Shown here in pieces: positions 21,087 to 32,528 of a stretch of DNA of 64,000 bases. The DNA comes from Planoprotostelium fungivorum. Taxonomy: Eukaryota > Evosea > Variosea > Cavosteliida > Cavosteliaceae. Numbering within the stretch: position 1 is the stretch's first letter; each line of letters starts with the position of its first letter. The stretch is from contig MDYQ01000419.1 in the NCBI GenBank assembly GCA_003024175.1, forward strand, positions 1 to 64,000, given 5' to 3'. The position numbers and the translations under genes are program-made. Below the pieces are notes generated by a model. It did no database searches, was not told where the DNA came from, and was given only the letters and a program-made list of their open reading frames with translations.

Positions 21087-24000
21087 TTACCTGGATGCCT
21101 TCAGCTGGACTGATCTTGGAAATGGAGGAAGTACAGCTCTCTTGATACTGGGACTGGTTGTCTTTTGATTTTCTTTCTGCTTATTTGTCCTTGAGCATTC
21201 GTCACAAACTCTAACAGGTGCTGATCCTAGATTCTTCAACTGTTTTCTTGTAGTGGAGCAAGAATCACAAACTACCCTACCACACAACCGGCAGTGATGC
21301 TACAGCAATTAGGGTCTATTTTCATCACTTGTCTCACCCGTCTATTGAGCAGTTTAAATAAGCTATTGCACAAAACACAACTAGATGCATCTGAATCCTG
21401 CTGCCATATAGGTGCCTCAACTGGAGTCATTAGTTATGCATTGAGTATGTTCCAACCTGTTGCATTTCTTATTATTGTGGGTAAGCTTTCAACTGCAAGA
21501 TTGCAGTCCCTCAGCCACTCAACTTTTTCAGGTCCACAAGAGGCAATAACTACAAATGATTTGATATTGTTGACTATTTGAAAACTACAATTGGTTGAAT
21601 CTACAGAATATGAGTACCAAACAACTAAGAGGACAGCTTCACCTTTAGGTATATCTTCAAATCTTGTCTCTGCTAATTTATACACTTGATGGACCACATA
21701 TTTGTTTTGTATTGTTCTGCTTGTCAGTTAGATGGAGCAGAGATGGCTGCTCACGTGCTGCTATGCACAAAGAGATCTGAGAGGAGAATAAACCAGCGTG
21801 ACTTGGTGGATTTCCGGCACAGCTTATTCAACCAACCCTCTCGAATGAATCTTCTGTCTGGATCATCCAACAACTGTTATGATCAGCTCAAACATGCAGC
21901 AATATATTCACATTCAGTTTTCCAATAATCTTGTCTTGGATCTCAGCCAATTTCTTTTGATTGCCTCTGGTCCTCTCAGCTTCATACATTCTTCTGGCAG
22001 TAATGTTTTGTTCTGGTGATGGTGGCCCTGACCCTTCTGCATCTCTACACACATAATTATGACTGGTCCATGTCTGCAAGACTTACGATCTGTTGAATGT
22101 GTTTGATCTTGATATAACAACTCTCGGAAGCACATTCAATGACAGAGTGCTGATCCGTGGAGAATAGGTAGCATGAGAGTCAGGTTCCTTAAAACGTCAG
22201 ATTACCAATCGCTTCTGTTTGAATGTACCTTATCGTCCTCTATAAACTCCTCAAAGACTTCACCAGTCAGCTGTCTTCGATATTCCCCAAGTTCAAGGAT
22301 CAGATTACCAAAAGTTGGTCTCTTTGCAGGATTGATGTGACAACAACGATCGACCAGTTTAGACCATTCAGAGGGACATCTCTCTTCTAAAGGTGGCATG
22401 GCACCTTTGTTCACATCCTGCATCGTTCTCTTCGGTAATTGCCGTGTGTACAGTTCCCATAACACCTGCATCTATTCATCTTCACAATCTCCCTTTGTCC
22501 TCACCACTCCCATCGAAAAAACGTCCGCTTGAAAGGAATAATTTTGACTGGTGATCACCTCAGGAGCCTATCACCATTGAGAAGATATGAATAGGGTCAT
22601 GGTGATATATGAACGAATGAGAAAGCAGAGCAGGGCTATGAAGAACATACCATCCAAAGAAAAGTCCCAACACCAACAGTCATTGTGGCTATTGCCTCTC
22701 GGGTTTCACCAAAATCGGCAATCTTGGTTGTGTTAATCAACAATGCAGGCATACCTCACCTTGACGTTATAGTTCTCATCCACCAGAAGATTGAGGCTCT
22801 TCAAGTCTCGATGTACTTTGCCGTGCTTATGAACAAACGCCATTCCTCTGGCTGCATCTAATCCCATCCTTACCCTGACTGGCCATGGCAATTCAATCTG
22901 TGTCTCTCTTACTATTTATCTTATCTGCACCACTCACTTGTCGATTTTTCAATACAATGTCCAGACTTCCAAGCTCCAGGTATTCAAGGATTAAACACGA
23001 TCTACCAGGCGTCACTGTGATTGCGCCGATCAGCGATACAACATTTGTGTGACGGAATTTTCTATCAGAGGTCATGGTGGGGAATGCATACTCTCCTCAC
23101 ATAAGAGACTCCAATTCTCTCGTGAAATCTGCAGGTGGAGATTCAAGTCTTCCATACTCCCATTTCTTCATTGCCACTTGGGTCCCCCATAATGTGGATA
23201 GGAACACAGAGGCAGATGCACCTACAGCCATTACTCTTTTCAATCACAATACGTCAGTCCTTTCGACGCTATACATCATCGCTCTCACACGGTGACTACA
23301 TATCCACAGCTGAATGAAATAATCCCCACCTGATCCGATCGTCTTCAGTGTGTCCACTGACTCTATGTCTACCTCCCAAAATGAATGATTTGATATCTTA
23401 TCCCCGCTTTCCATTTCTGTGCTCAGCGATATCGGTAAATAGTGCACTTCCTCAAATGACTCTCCCTCTCTATCCGGATAAACTATTTGAATGAGCGATG
23501 ACCACCAAGATAATCACCTGTCATATTCAAGATCACTAATGATTTAATTTGGCTTGGCTGAAAACACACGTAGCCCATGCGAACCTCCAGAACTTTACCC
23601 TGCATAGTGTCAGTGGTTTTCCCTCTTTAACAACCTTTTCGATGGATCCTGTTGAAGGATAGAAACTGAAGAAAGCTCGAGAATCAAATTCGTAGTGATT
23701 CTTGATTGTGAAATTGGTACGACCATAAAGTGCAGAGATCGTGAAGGAGTCAAAATGTGAGACGTTCATGAGAGAGCTTCGGATGACAATGTTGAACGAC
23801 ATTTTTGAGATTCTGTACATTCTCCCTTTGTTGGACTCTGCTCGAATGAATTTCGTCTGTTTGTTTCCTCTCACCTTCTATGTGTCGCTTGTGTATCCTC
23901 TCTTGAGCTTTGATGACTGATTTATGGGAATATCTCGACAGCATCTCTTTCAACATCGAGAGGTCGGCATCCACCTTACCCGATCCTATTCTATTTGATG

Positions 24001-24305
24001 TCACTCTTGTGCTGACATACCATCACCCACTCCTGAAAGAGACTAGATAGATGCTCTAGTTGCTCTTCTCCATCATAGGAGTCTTTCGCGGCAGAGACAG
24101 TGAGCCTGAATCCCCTCCTCTTCTTCTCTTTTGTGGATAATACTGAGCTCATCAATCTCGCTATATCATCCATATTGGATGTGTCCATCTCCAAGATATC
24201 GTAACCTCCCAATTTACTTTCGAGATAGGAAGCTCATTGACATCAGCCGAAACTAAATCATCACCACTCACTGTCTGCTGCTCCTAAATTTGTCCTCTTG
24301 TTCAT
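21087..24305 (-). CDS. TKL-type protein kinase fused to PH and FYVE domains
   Basis: One multi-exon gene of about 830 residues. The N-terminal 250 residues (from [11 protein letters not shown]) have no clear family; part may be an Ig-like sandwich ([20 protein letters not shown]). The kinase follows: glycine loop [12 protein letters not shown], lysine in VAMKKW, catalytic loop [35 protein letters not shown] and C-lobe [13 protein letters not shown], so it should be active. After residue 530 the frame passes in phase through two introns into a linker ([20 protein letters not shown]), a PH domain ([20 protein letters not shown] to EKVEWLRDC) and a FYVE finger ([31 protein letters not shown]). 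The FYVE residues for PI3P binding are all present, which points to endosomes. The PH-FYVE part resembles FGD-type RhoGEFs, but the DH core is absent. The start ATG is the first in the N-terminal exon and is less certain than the rest. Confidence 0.8.
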
Positions 24306-24381
24306 TTCGTTCGATGGATCAATGAAAATAAAGGTCGAATATCGGTATCTGCTTTCGTTCACATTTTTACATCTTACTCCC

Positions 24382-25317
24382 TCACTTGGCTGCGCACTCC
24401 TTCTTCCTTTTAAACATTGTCTTCAGGGTGGATTTTGTTCTATCAACCAGGAATAGCAGGAGAACTCATCCAACATAAATCAAAGGTATCGAATGAGATC
24501 ATAAGCTCATTATTATGACAATAAAGATAGAGGAAAGAAGGGAAAGAGCAAGAGGAACGGAGATATCACCTATGGATGAGGACTTGGGTATGGATTGTAA
24601 ATGGTCTATGGACAACTCATCTGAGGCAGACAGAGGAGGTCTGAGGACAGCGACCTATGGGAGATGAATGAATGGATACTTGAGCTCTTCTCACTTTTCT
24701 TCCTTCGATGATAGAGAAGATGTAATCATCAATCGTTGTTGCAGCCGCCCACTCCACAAAAGAATTGAATAGAATGTTGATCGCATGAAATGGACCCAAG
24801 GGAACAATAAAGATGGGGTGATCATCCTTCAATTCAGGGGGGAGTTGTGTACCCTTTCGTTGTCCTCCTAGAGATGATCTACTTCTTTCAGCTCTCCATT
24901 TATCCCTTGCTCACCTTAAGGGATCGAACTTTGTTGTTAGATCGCCTGTGTATACGTTGTGGAACTTCACTCTATCCTGCAGCAATTTCAATCGACCGAG
25001 CGAGAGTTGTATTTGAAGTCACCATCGACCATTTCAGCTCCCAGCCCTCCGGCAATTCGTCGATGATCGCATTCTTGGGTGCCGTAAATGATGTCTCTCC
25101 TGATTGACTGATGTAATACATTTCATTGTCATTATTATTGAAGCGGAACCAAATCTGTCCGTTTTATCCTCGATGTCACTGATTTGCATGTCCACACCTG
25201 TTGGTCCACATCATCAAATGATTTGGTGATTCCAAGAAGTTTGTTGGCTTTACTATTGTTGGCCTCTGTCCCCTGTCTCCCAAGTAACTTGTCAGCCTTC
25301 GAAGATCCGGTGCTCAT
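24382..25317 (-). CDS. Protein with two WW domains
   Basis: Begins MSTGSSKADKLLGRQGTEAN. One intron later the first WW-like unit reads IWFRFNNNDNEMYYISQSGE to FTAPK. A second, better WW follows at LPEGWELKWSMDRVKFHNVY through FDPL, completed across an intron. WW domains bind proline-rich peptides. The rest (RKGTQLPPELKDDHPIFIVP, FNSFVEWAAATTIDDYIFSI) is not recognised. The last exon ends with a hydrophobic stretch and the basic tail FKRKKECAAK before TGA at 24382-24384; the intron before it is less certain. The stop lies 77 bp upstream of the kinase-PH-FYVE start, on the same strand. Confidence 0.7.
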
Positions 25318-25658
25318 CTACGTCAGGTGAGGGTTGTGGAGAACCTCAAGAGTGGATACTTGTCAAGCAAGATAAACAGAGGTCCCCTTTTCTTGATCTT
25401 CTTACTTGGACGGAGAGGTGGTGAAATGTGACACCCAAATGTAAAACGCAATTGTCATGTTTTATTCAATAGCCAGGAGAGGGGCTGCAGTTCTTTTTGT
25501 TTCACAAATGGACCCTTAGATCTAATTGTACTTTATGGTGTATTGCTTTGTCCTTTGACCACTCCCATCAATATTGATGGATGCAATTGACAAATTTCCA
25601 AACGCGAGCACATCGTCGAGACAGTAGCTAAGTGAGTTTCCAAGATAGTTCCTTGTAG
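25318..25658. other. Divergent promoter region
   Basis: The 341 bp between the start codons of the WW gene and the stress-protein gene. No further coding pattern is seen. Confidence 0.5.
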
Positions 25659-26233
25659 ATGAATACGAATGATGAGGGAGCTACTTATATGGTATTAATC
25701 GATCGTGAGCCAAGTTCACATCGTGCACTGCGAGCAGCTATAGCGGAGTTGAAATCGAGTGATACTCTCTATCTATTCAACATCACTTCCACCTGGGATT
25801 ACTTAAACGACGAGAGGAACTCAGGGAAGACAGCCTTGTATGAGGCTGAAGAATACGCGATACACAGTGGAGTAAGTTATCCATATATACATATCGAACT
25901 GAGAATCAGAGAAGGCTACAGTCAGCGCGAAACATGCTGAGGCACATAACATCAGAGTGGCGATATGTAATGAAATTGATGCACAAAAGCCAGCTAAGGC
26001 GAGTATATATGGCTTGAGTCTACGTCACTCAACGATGGTCTGATAGGTCTTCATTGGTGCTGGCTCTTTCCGTCAAGTTGCAGAGGAGACGAACATGATA
26101 TTCTCTTCGTTTTCTTATCTTACTGGGTATGTGGTGTTTGAGAATATAGCCTGATCGTCTCAGGCTGATCTTAGGAAGTGTTGTGAATTACGTCAAATCG
26201 CATAACCCATCCATTGTCCAGATCACTCAGTAG
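25659..26233 (+). CDS. Universal stress protein (UspA-like)
   Basis: A small nucleotide-binding-fold protein. MVLIDREPSSHRALRAAIAE is the first strand and helix, NITSTWDYLND follows strand 2, and the last exons carry VFIGAGSFRQVAEET and LILGSVVNYVKSHNPSIVQI, which match the C-terminal Usp pattern GS(V)..YV....P(V). The ATP-type G-2X-G-9X-G(S/T) motif is only partly kept. Four exons can be joined. The second intron starts with GC at 25999 (AAG/GCGAGT), one of two GC-AG introns seen in the window. The gene ends at TAG 26231-26233 and is convergent with the phosphatase gene. Confidence 0.8.
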
Positions 26234-26415
26234 CAAGGTGAAAGCGACAAGTAAAGACAAGAAATAAACAGACATCTGATCTATTCTTGCATCAATGTTC
26301 TTATCCATATAGATAAAAGGAAGTGGAGAAGTATATGACAAAGAGGGAGGCCTGTACAGGTGAGTGAGGGAAAACAAAAGCCAAGAGTGGAAGGGCAAAG
26401 AGTGAAGAGGTCACC

Positions 26416-27487
26416 TTAATGAGATATAACGCCATTTCTCTTGGCCTCATCGAGGGCAGTTCTGACATCTTCAACAGTGGAAAGCTGATCAAAGAAGGGG
26501 ATCAGTGTCAGCAGTTCTCTGTCACTCTCGTCATCGAACCATGATTCCACAGGAACAGCATTGTCCGTGTGGAACAGATACGATGCGGGAGAGTTATCAA
26601 CTATGATACAGTGGCGTATATCACGTCCCAATCGATTTAAGTCCTGCCTGAGTCAGAGCCGTCTGCACGGTGAAAGTACCTTGACGTAGTTTCCTCGGTA
26701 TACCGTACAATGCTCTCTGCATAATCTCCCCGTGCAGATTCCCGTGGGGTCCAGCAGGTCCAACACGGCGTGTGCGTACTGTACGTGTTTAAAAGAGGCA
26801 GCAGAGGGACACTTCAGGCTCACCTTTGATACTCCTGCCGTGAATACCACGACCTCATACTTCTCTCCAACTGCCTTCAAGAAGGTCTCCACGTGAGGTC
26901 TTTTGGCAACATAGATCTTGTGTACCTTCCCCCGTTACCTCTGCCAAGGAAAAGGAACTCACCTGGTCTTCGATCTCTATGGGCACCACAAAATCTGGAT
27001 TCGGGATGGGCTGTGGAATGTGAGCGAGAGAGAAAAAGTGGGTTCACCTTGAAAGAACTGTGGACCAGGGTCTCATCAAGGTCCAAGACGAGTGTCTTTC
27101 TTCCCGACACACGAGCTGGCTGTTGTCCGAGAAGGCTCTCGTCGATGATGGGGTGGAAGGAGGGGTCCTCCTGGGTAGAGAGTTCAGGATGGGGTACTTC
27201 TCTCCCGAAGACTCACGACGTTGACTGGAATCTTAGTCGGGCCCGACGTCTCTTCCTTGAGGATTTTCCTCTTCGATGTAAAACAACAGCAGATGGTGGA
27301 GAAAAAGCTTTGCTTTTCAGCCGCTCGGTGCTCAGCTGCTTCTCGTAAGAATATGAAAAATGGAAGAAGGCTCCATACCGTCTGGTTGATACGTTGGATT
27401 GTTTTGCTCATTGGTATTCATTAGAGCTACTGTCGGTTTTCCATCTCTGGAGACCTGAGCAGTGATAGAAGATGGTACATCAGCCAT
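26416..27487 (-). CDS. SCP/FCP1-type CTD phosphatase (HAD family)
   Basis: Serine phosphatase of the kind that acts on the RNA polymerase II CTD and other phosphoproteins. A variable N-terminus ([20 protein letters not shown]) with a cysteine-rich stretch [10 protein letters not shown] that could be palmitoylated precedes the catalytic domain. The DxDxT site is [14 protein letters not shown]. Next come [30 protein letters not shown], the AYADPVLDLLD-like [12 protein letters not shown], and [14 protein letters not shown] followed by [20 protein letters not shown]. All four HAD motifs are present. Seven or so introns of about 35-50 nt keep the frame. It ends NGVISH before TAA at 26416-26418. 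Confidence 0.9.
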
Positions 27488-27882
27488 AATGGGACGGCTT
27501 TGCTAGACTGTTTGAATTATCACACAAAGAGCGCAACAAGGGTGGAGCAGAGGGCCGTGGTCCTGTGTTGTCCGTCAAGGAAGGGAATGCTGGTCCGCTC
27601 TGGTCGCGCATTCGGAAAATTCTGGAAATATTCCACATCTTTCGCGCGCGATGGGCCCAATCTATCTCTATCAGGTTGGTGTCCCTCCTCTCTTATCTTT
27701 CCTTCTCTGTCCATATCTTTCCTTCTCTCTGCACCTCTTCAGCGCTGTGGATATTTTCTTGCATAATTGTAGATCCACTTACAGGCTGAGGCCGAAACGC
27801 CTTAGATCTTACGGGGTATGATAGCGGTCTGATCACCATCCCCAGCCAAACTATTCAATTTTTAGTAGAGATCACAGCATTT
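27488..27882. other. Divergent promoter region
   Basis: The 395 bp between the phosphatase and DOT1-like start codons. Open frames on both strands here lack support. A pyrimidine-rich stretch near 27690-27740 is the only notable feature. Confidence 0.5.
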
Positions 27883-29471
27883 ATGACGAGGAGGGCAGAC
27901 CTGCAATCAATCAAATCCGGTTGCCTCCACTCCGAGATTATGGAGAGGCCGATGAGGGAACAATTCCTGGAGCTCTCTTTTCGAAAGGAATGCCACAGAT
28001 GTTCTTTGGAATTGTTGGAGGCAAAATTTGAAGAGAGCCAAGAGAAACTTGCATCCGCGCTGAAGGAGAGAGACGAATGGAAGACGAAAGCGATTCTCTT
28101 GGAGCAGCGCTTGCAAGTGGGGTTAATCCTCAACAAAACGAACGAATCTGACAGATAGTAGTCCAAAGAAGATAAAGAAGAAATAGATCTGTTCTCGATG
28201 GCGAATCAACAATTGGAGGAAGCCATGAAACGGGACCAAGATGTGAAGAGAGTGGTAGATGTCACAAGTCCAAGCAAGGTAAGAGGAGCAGAGCGAGGAA
28301 TAATAATCTTGTGAAGATTCCATCAATATCCTTATGTCCCAATTTAAGCACAAATCCTTTCATGAGTGATGAGAAGAGAGAGGGAGGAGAGATGTCTTTC
28401 AGGGAGAAGTACAGAACAAAGAGAGGGAGAATGATGATGGAGGGAGAGAAAAGAACAATAGGGAGGGAGAAGAGGGTGAGAAGGGAAGAAGGAGAGACCG
28501 AAGGGAAAGAGAAGAAGATCTTGTCGAAAGCGTATGGGATCATCAAACAACGGACGGACTTGTTCTTCGGGGTGGACAAAGAGCTAGATGACATCCTCTT
28601 CACGACGGAGGGAAAGAGAATCTCCACAGCTGGGGTGACATTTGCCCAGACACCCTCCTCTGTCTCTCCCGGATATGGAGAGATCTCCATGAACAGCTTC
28701 ACTCGCATCATCTCCGTACTGAAAGGTGGGTGCTCACATCACCGATTCATCCCAATCGTCAATGTCACTGGAATGAGATTGCCCCGCAGACTGAGTCTTA
28801 CAGAGGTGGGATTAGAGATGAGCCGTGAATCCATCTTCTTAGACATTGGGAGTGGATACGGAAAGTGTGTGGTGCATGCCAAGGTGGAGGGAGCGGTGAA
28901 GAGGAGCATCGGAATTGAATACGTGGCATCCAGGCATTTCAAAGCCATCGATTCCCTCAAGGAGGTGAGAAGCTCACATGATCAGGCATGACCATTGTAG
29001 ATCAAGCAGAGGATTCCTGAAGAGATGTGGGACACCCTCGAGTTCCACTCGGGGGATGCCACAGAGGAAAGGTTTCGGAGACAGATGAACGAGGCCACCC
29101 ATATCTACTGCTATGACTACATCTTCAATCCTTCCACTCATCAGGTGATCCTTACATTCATCCCTCACACATCACACCTCACATCCATCACCTCACTCAA
29201 CTGACGCTGATCACCAAGATACTGGTACCCCAGATCAATCAAGCTTCTGCTTGTCAAGCGTTGATCTGTTTCTCTGCTCCTAGCAAGTTGTTTCGATTCG
29301 GTGGTAAATCCTTCCGTTTAGCCAGGTGATAGACCTACGAATGATTTCGTGTTCATGTCTTATAGGAGGGTTTCCATAAACACAACTGGGAAGCAACACT
29401 TCACCGCCTTCATCTACAGAAAGCGGACAGATGAAGATGGAGATATATCATCTGAAGAAGGAGAAGAATAA
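27883..29471 (+). CDS. DOT1-like class I methyltransferase with coiled-coil N-terminus
   Basis: The first 150 residues are coiled coil (LLEAKFEESQEKLASALKER) followed by a basic stretch. The C-terminal domain has the marks of the DOT1 histone H3K79 methyltransferase fold: SPGYGEIS, the SAM loop FLDIGSGYGKCVVHA, and GIEYVASRHFKAIDSL, where DOT1 has D(L/I)GSG.G and GIE....R. A later acidic strand EFHSGDATEE and the strand-like YCYDYIFNPST follow. It ends in an acidic tail (DEDGDISSEEGEE). The start ATG is the first after an in-frame stop. Nuclear histone methylation is inferred from the family; other substrates cannot be excluded. Confidence 0.7.
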
Positions 29472-29502
29472 ACTGTGATCTTCGTATAGCTCTTGTCGCC
29501 AT

Positions 29503-29757
29503 CTATTCAGTCGAAGGACGCCGACGATTTGTCATCAAATTCTTAAAAAGTCCTAAATGAGAGTATTTCCAAGATTTCGTCGTCACAATTGCTTCATAAC
29601 TGCAGTCAAAAATTGCGGCTAACCAATTCATCTGCGTCGTGAGAAGAAATCCAATTAGCAAGGTAACCATCGGCTGCTGAGTGGGCGAACTACAGACTTT
29701 TAATACGCCATGTCTTGATGTTGCTTCAGACGATTCACTGCGATAAATGCAATACAT
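29503..29757 (-). CDS. Possible small membrane protein, uncertain
   Basis: An 84-codon frame with a hydrophobic segment (PMVTLLIGFLLTTQMNWLAA) and a basic tail ending RRRPSTE. There is no family resemblance, and the first 25 codons read poorly, so the true gene may start inside or be spliced. It lies in the 400-bp gap between the DOT1-like gene and the MITE. Confidence 0.25.
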   Translation of the reverse strand: MYCIYRSESSEATSRHGVLKVCSSPTQQPMVTLLIGFLLTTQMNWLAAIFDCSYEAIVTTKSWKYSHLGLFKNLMTNRRRPSTE

Positions 29758-29871
29758 ATTCCGAGCCCAATAACTCTGTTACACCAACTCAGACCCTTCT
29801 CAATATCTGCTCAGGCATACTTTGAAAGACGAAGAAGGTAATCGTAAATTTGTATTTATTCATAGATTGTA

Positions 29872-30007
29872 TTGTCCAGCGGGTTCGTTTTCAAACCATT
29901 TAAAATTAGTACACAAAAACACGGTTGATATCGTGCCTGTTGCTATTAGCAACTCGGTTTGTTAACGTGAAAAATTTAAAGGTTATGAAAACGACCCCGC
30001 TGGACAA
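29872..30007. mobile_element. 136-bp MITE with TA target duplication
   Basis: The left end TTGTCCAGCGGGTTCGTTTT and the reverse complement of the right end (TTGTCCAGCGGGGTCGTTTT) match for about 33 bp with a few differences. A TA dinucleotide flanks both ends (29870-29871 and 30008-30009). TIRs with a TA duplication are typical of Tc1/mariner-type elements. There is no coding capacity. Confidence 0.75.
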
Positions 30008-30034
30008 TATTATAAATAATAGTGCATCTGGAAA

Positions 30035-30553
30035 ATGAGGGCCGACCACCTTAAGGGCCAACGTTTATTTCCGGTGATGCACCCATACAGGAGCCGAGAA
30101 GAAGATGACGTTGGCGAAGGGTCACCTCAATTCAGAATAACGGATCGCCGCCAGCCGGAGGTCCTCGATCACGTTCATTCCATCGCCCGGGTGCTCTCCT
30201 CGAATGGTCCGGGCGAAAACAATATAGACGAAGAGACTGTTTCTGCTATGGTGGCCATGGTCCCACGTCTTGTTAAAATATCCCATCTTCAGCACATCTT
30301 TACAGAGTGGACTAGAAATTCAGGGTTCAATTCTCTCCTCTTTTCTTCTAGCGCCCTCGATTCTGGGAGGTTCTCAAAACAGAAACTAATGGACCTTACC
30401 TCCGCGGAACATAGAGATTATGATGTCTACTACTCTGTTGATCATGTGAGTCTCATCATAGCTTTTCGAGGTCTGAATTATAGATATCATACAAGTCCAC
30501 TGTATCGATTTGGCATGGGAATGTACCAAGCTTTGGGGAGATTCGTCTTCTGA
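30035..30553 (+). CDS. Unknown intronless protein, 172 residues
   Basis: A single open frame from MRADHLKGQRLFPVMHPYRS to GMGMYQALGRFVF. It has a helical middle (ETVSAMVAMVPRLVKISHLQ) and no signal peptide or membrane segment. No family is recognised. It differs from nearly all other genes here in having no intron. The next gene starts 51 bp downstream on the same strand. Confidence 0.5.
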   Translation: MRADHLKGQRLFPVMHPYRSREEDDVGEGSPQFRITDRRQPEVLDHVHSIARVLSSNGPGENNIDEETVSAMVAMVPRLVKISHLQHIFTEWTRNSGFNSLLFSSSALDSGRFSKQKLMDLTSAEHRDYDVYYSVDHVSLIIAFRGLNYRYHTSPLYRFGMGMYQALGRFVF

Positions 30554-30603
30554 AGGACCATCTAAATAACGACAGCTTCATATATAAGTCGAATACAGTC
30601 AAG

Positions 30604-30921
30604 ATGTCAAGTGACTATGAAATCACGACCCACGGTGGATTCCCTGGATGGAAGAAGGTCGATATATCGCAATACCTGGGTGCAGTCGGCTCTCTTGCTG
30701 AATTTGCTGAACGCTACATTGGTCACAGTAATCTGAACATCGCTCTACTCTACAATTTCACCCACAGACGTGTTGATTTTCGAGCTATCGACAAGGTCAA
30801 CAGAGATGGAGTCAACATCTACTTCGAGCCTGGGCATCCTGTCGACGATCTTCCCGAAAGCAGTTATGAGTCCTGGACACAACTCAAGAAGATGATTCAA
30901 GATGAGAAGAATACCAAGTAA
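30604..30921 (+). CDS. Unknown intronless protein, 105 residues
   Basis: A single open frame, MSSDYEITTHGGFPGWKKVD to KKMIQDEKNTK. Mixed alpha/beta composition and no membrane segment. Not recognised. It is close behind the 172-residue gene and, like it, intronless. The two could also be exons of one gene, but no splice pair that joins them in phase is evident. Confidence 0.5.
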   Translation: MSSDYEITTHGGFPGWKKVDISQYLGAVGSLAEFAERYIGHSNLNIALLYNFTHRRVDFRAIDKVNRDGVNIYFEPGHPVDDLPESSYESWTQLKKMIQDEKNTK

Positions 30922-31259
30922 TAAATAGCGCCTGTGCCGAGTTTGTAAAACATCCACACACGATTTTACACACAAAAGGACGCTTACTGAGTGGTTGTAC
31001 ATTGCTGCACAATAAACACAGAGGTAACCTATGTAAGCGCGAAAAAAACCACCGTATACAAGAGGAAACTCTTAGGGCTGGAAGCAACAAGAGAGTGTGA
31101 AGCAGGTTGTAGACAAATATTCACTTTTACTATGATGTGGCGCAGTCAGTTTCATATTCATTTTGATGTTCTACACCTCTCCTTCAGCTTGTTCAGTTCT
31201 GTACAAAAAGTCGTGCACATCTCGTAACCTTTTGGTCTTGTTGTAGTGGTGAGGGAGGC
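30922..31259. other. Intergenic, no gene seen
   Basis: Short frames only. The convergent 3' ends of the intronless pair and the next minus-strand gene bound it. Confidence 0.4.
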
Positions 31260-32528
31260 TCATACGCTGTCTTCAAAATGGAGGAAGTTGTCTCTCGGTT
31301 TGATGTTGGCGACGTCGACGAAGAAGCGCGAAGGTAGCAGACATACTGCGTTCTGCTCTTTGTCCCCGTGTCTAACTATCCTGAGCGCGTCGTGAAATAG
31401 AGTCTGCTACGGGATTTACTCTGCCAGGGCGATGAACTAACTTGAAATGCGCTCCAGAATGCGAGGGGTCGTACACCCTCCGGAAAAGGTTGTTGAGTGA
31501 CTCCTCCAATGGCAAAGTCGTGTACCACAAAGACTGCACCACGAAATCTAGACTATTCTTTGAAACCAGGGTTTAGCACGTGAATACACTCTCTTTCGAC
31601 ACTGCTGTTGATGCCATAGCCGTAGTCGTCATACTCTCTGGGCTGAGCGGAGGTAGGAGGGTCCAATTTCTTGGGCATGTTGGGAGTTGACGTGTTTGCT
31701 TGTGTGTTTCGGTTGATGTAAGTGTTTTCCTCTCACTTCGATGAATTCCTTCTTTCTCTGCTTCCGCCATGAGATCGTTATGAGGGCAGTCTACCACAAG
31801 GGGTTTGAAGTAATGGAGCAATGGAGTAACTCCGTTTCACATGAAACGGCGGTCATGCGTGATGGTGGGCTTGCTACCGCACCGTACCTGTCCTAGAAGA
31901 AGATTTGCCCATTTACGGAAGGAACAATGGGTATCCACTGTTTGTTCCACCCCGATCAAACTCCCGAACCTCATACTCTGGAGAACGAGCTATCGACTGC
32001 ACTCGACTTAACATCGACCGCCTATCAGCATCTGACAAGGGGATAGCGGTGACATGTTAACATACCACAACAACTGAGTACACCTACCGGATCAGCAGCA
32101 ACCACCGCGTATCTACCACGTCTCCAGTCCTCTTTAAGAACACAAAGCGGTCATTCTCCAAATTGAGGAAATGTAACAGAGCACCGGAACCCTCCCTCAC
32201 GGTAACGAAGACCCCATCATCATCAGCGTACAGCCCTATCGTCTCCTCACTGCACTTGATGGACGAACACTCTGTCTTTAACTCCCTGCAAACTATCATC
32301 ACCAGGACGAACAACACACTCACTGATAGACACTCTCCATGGTGACACCCCTAGCGTAACCGCGCAACAGCAACCTTGCACCCTTTTGAACTGGAGCAGC
32401 CGACTGTCGAGCAACCTCAGCGACACGCTCTGGTCCAAAGGCCGTCGAAACAACAGGGTTAGTGTATCGAGGGACAAGGAGAGAGTGTGGAGCGAGGGGA
32501 CGTCAGAAGCTATGGGAAGACGCAACAT
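31260..32528 (-). CDS. Unknown multi-exon protein
   Basis: At least six exons read convincingly on the minus strand: SLDTLTLLFRRPLDQSVSLR, a beta-rich piece (IGLYADDDGVFVTVREGSGA, LHFLNLENDRFVFLKRTGDV), MRFGSLIGVEQTVDTHCSFR, TPLLHYFKPLVVDCPHNDLM, EYDDYGYGINSSVERECIHV and LDFVVQSLWYTTLPLEESLN, then a C-terminus NAVCLLPSRFFVDVANIKPR ending FLHFEDSV at TGA 31260-31262. The first half could be part of a beta-propeller. I do not recognise the family. The start and two internal joins are uncertain; coding may extend upstream to about 32.7 kb. Confidence 0.5.

Noticed and set aside
22080-22240. Idea that the PH-FYVE exons are a truncated FGD gene unrelated to the kinase
   Set aside because: The kinase exon, a GT...TTAAG intron and the linker exon join in phase and no start codon for a separate gene is evident; kept as the main way to refute the fusion.
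27500-27789. Overlapping 64-88-codon frames between the phosphatase and DOT1-like genes
   Set aside because: Frames on both strands are open by chance in a promoter region; no conserved motif.
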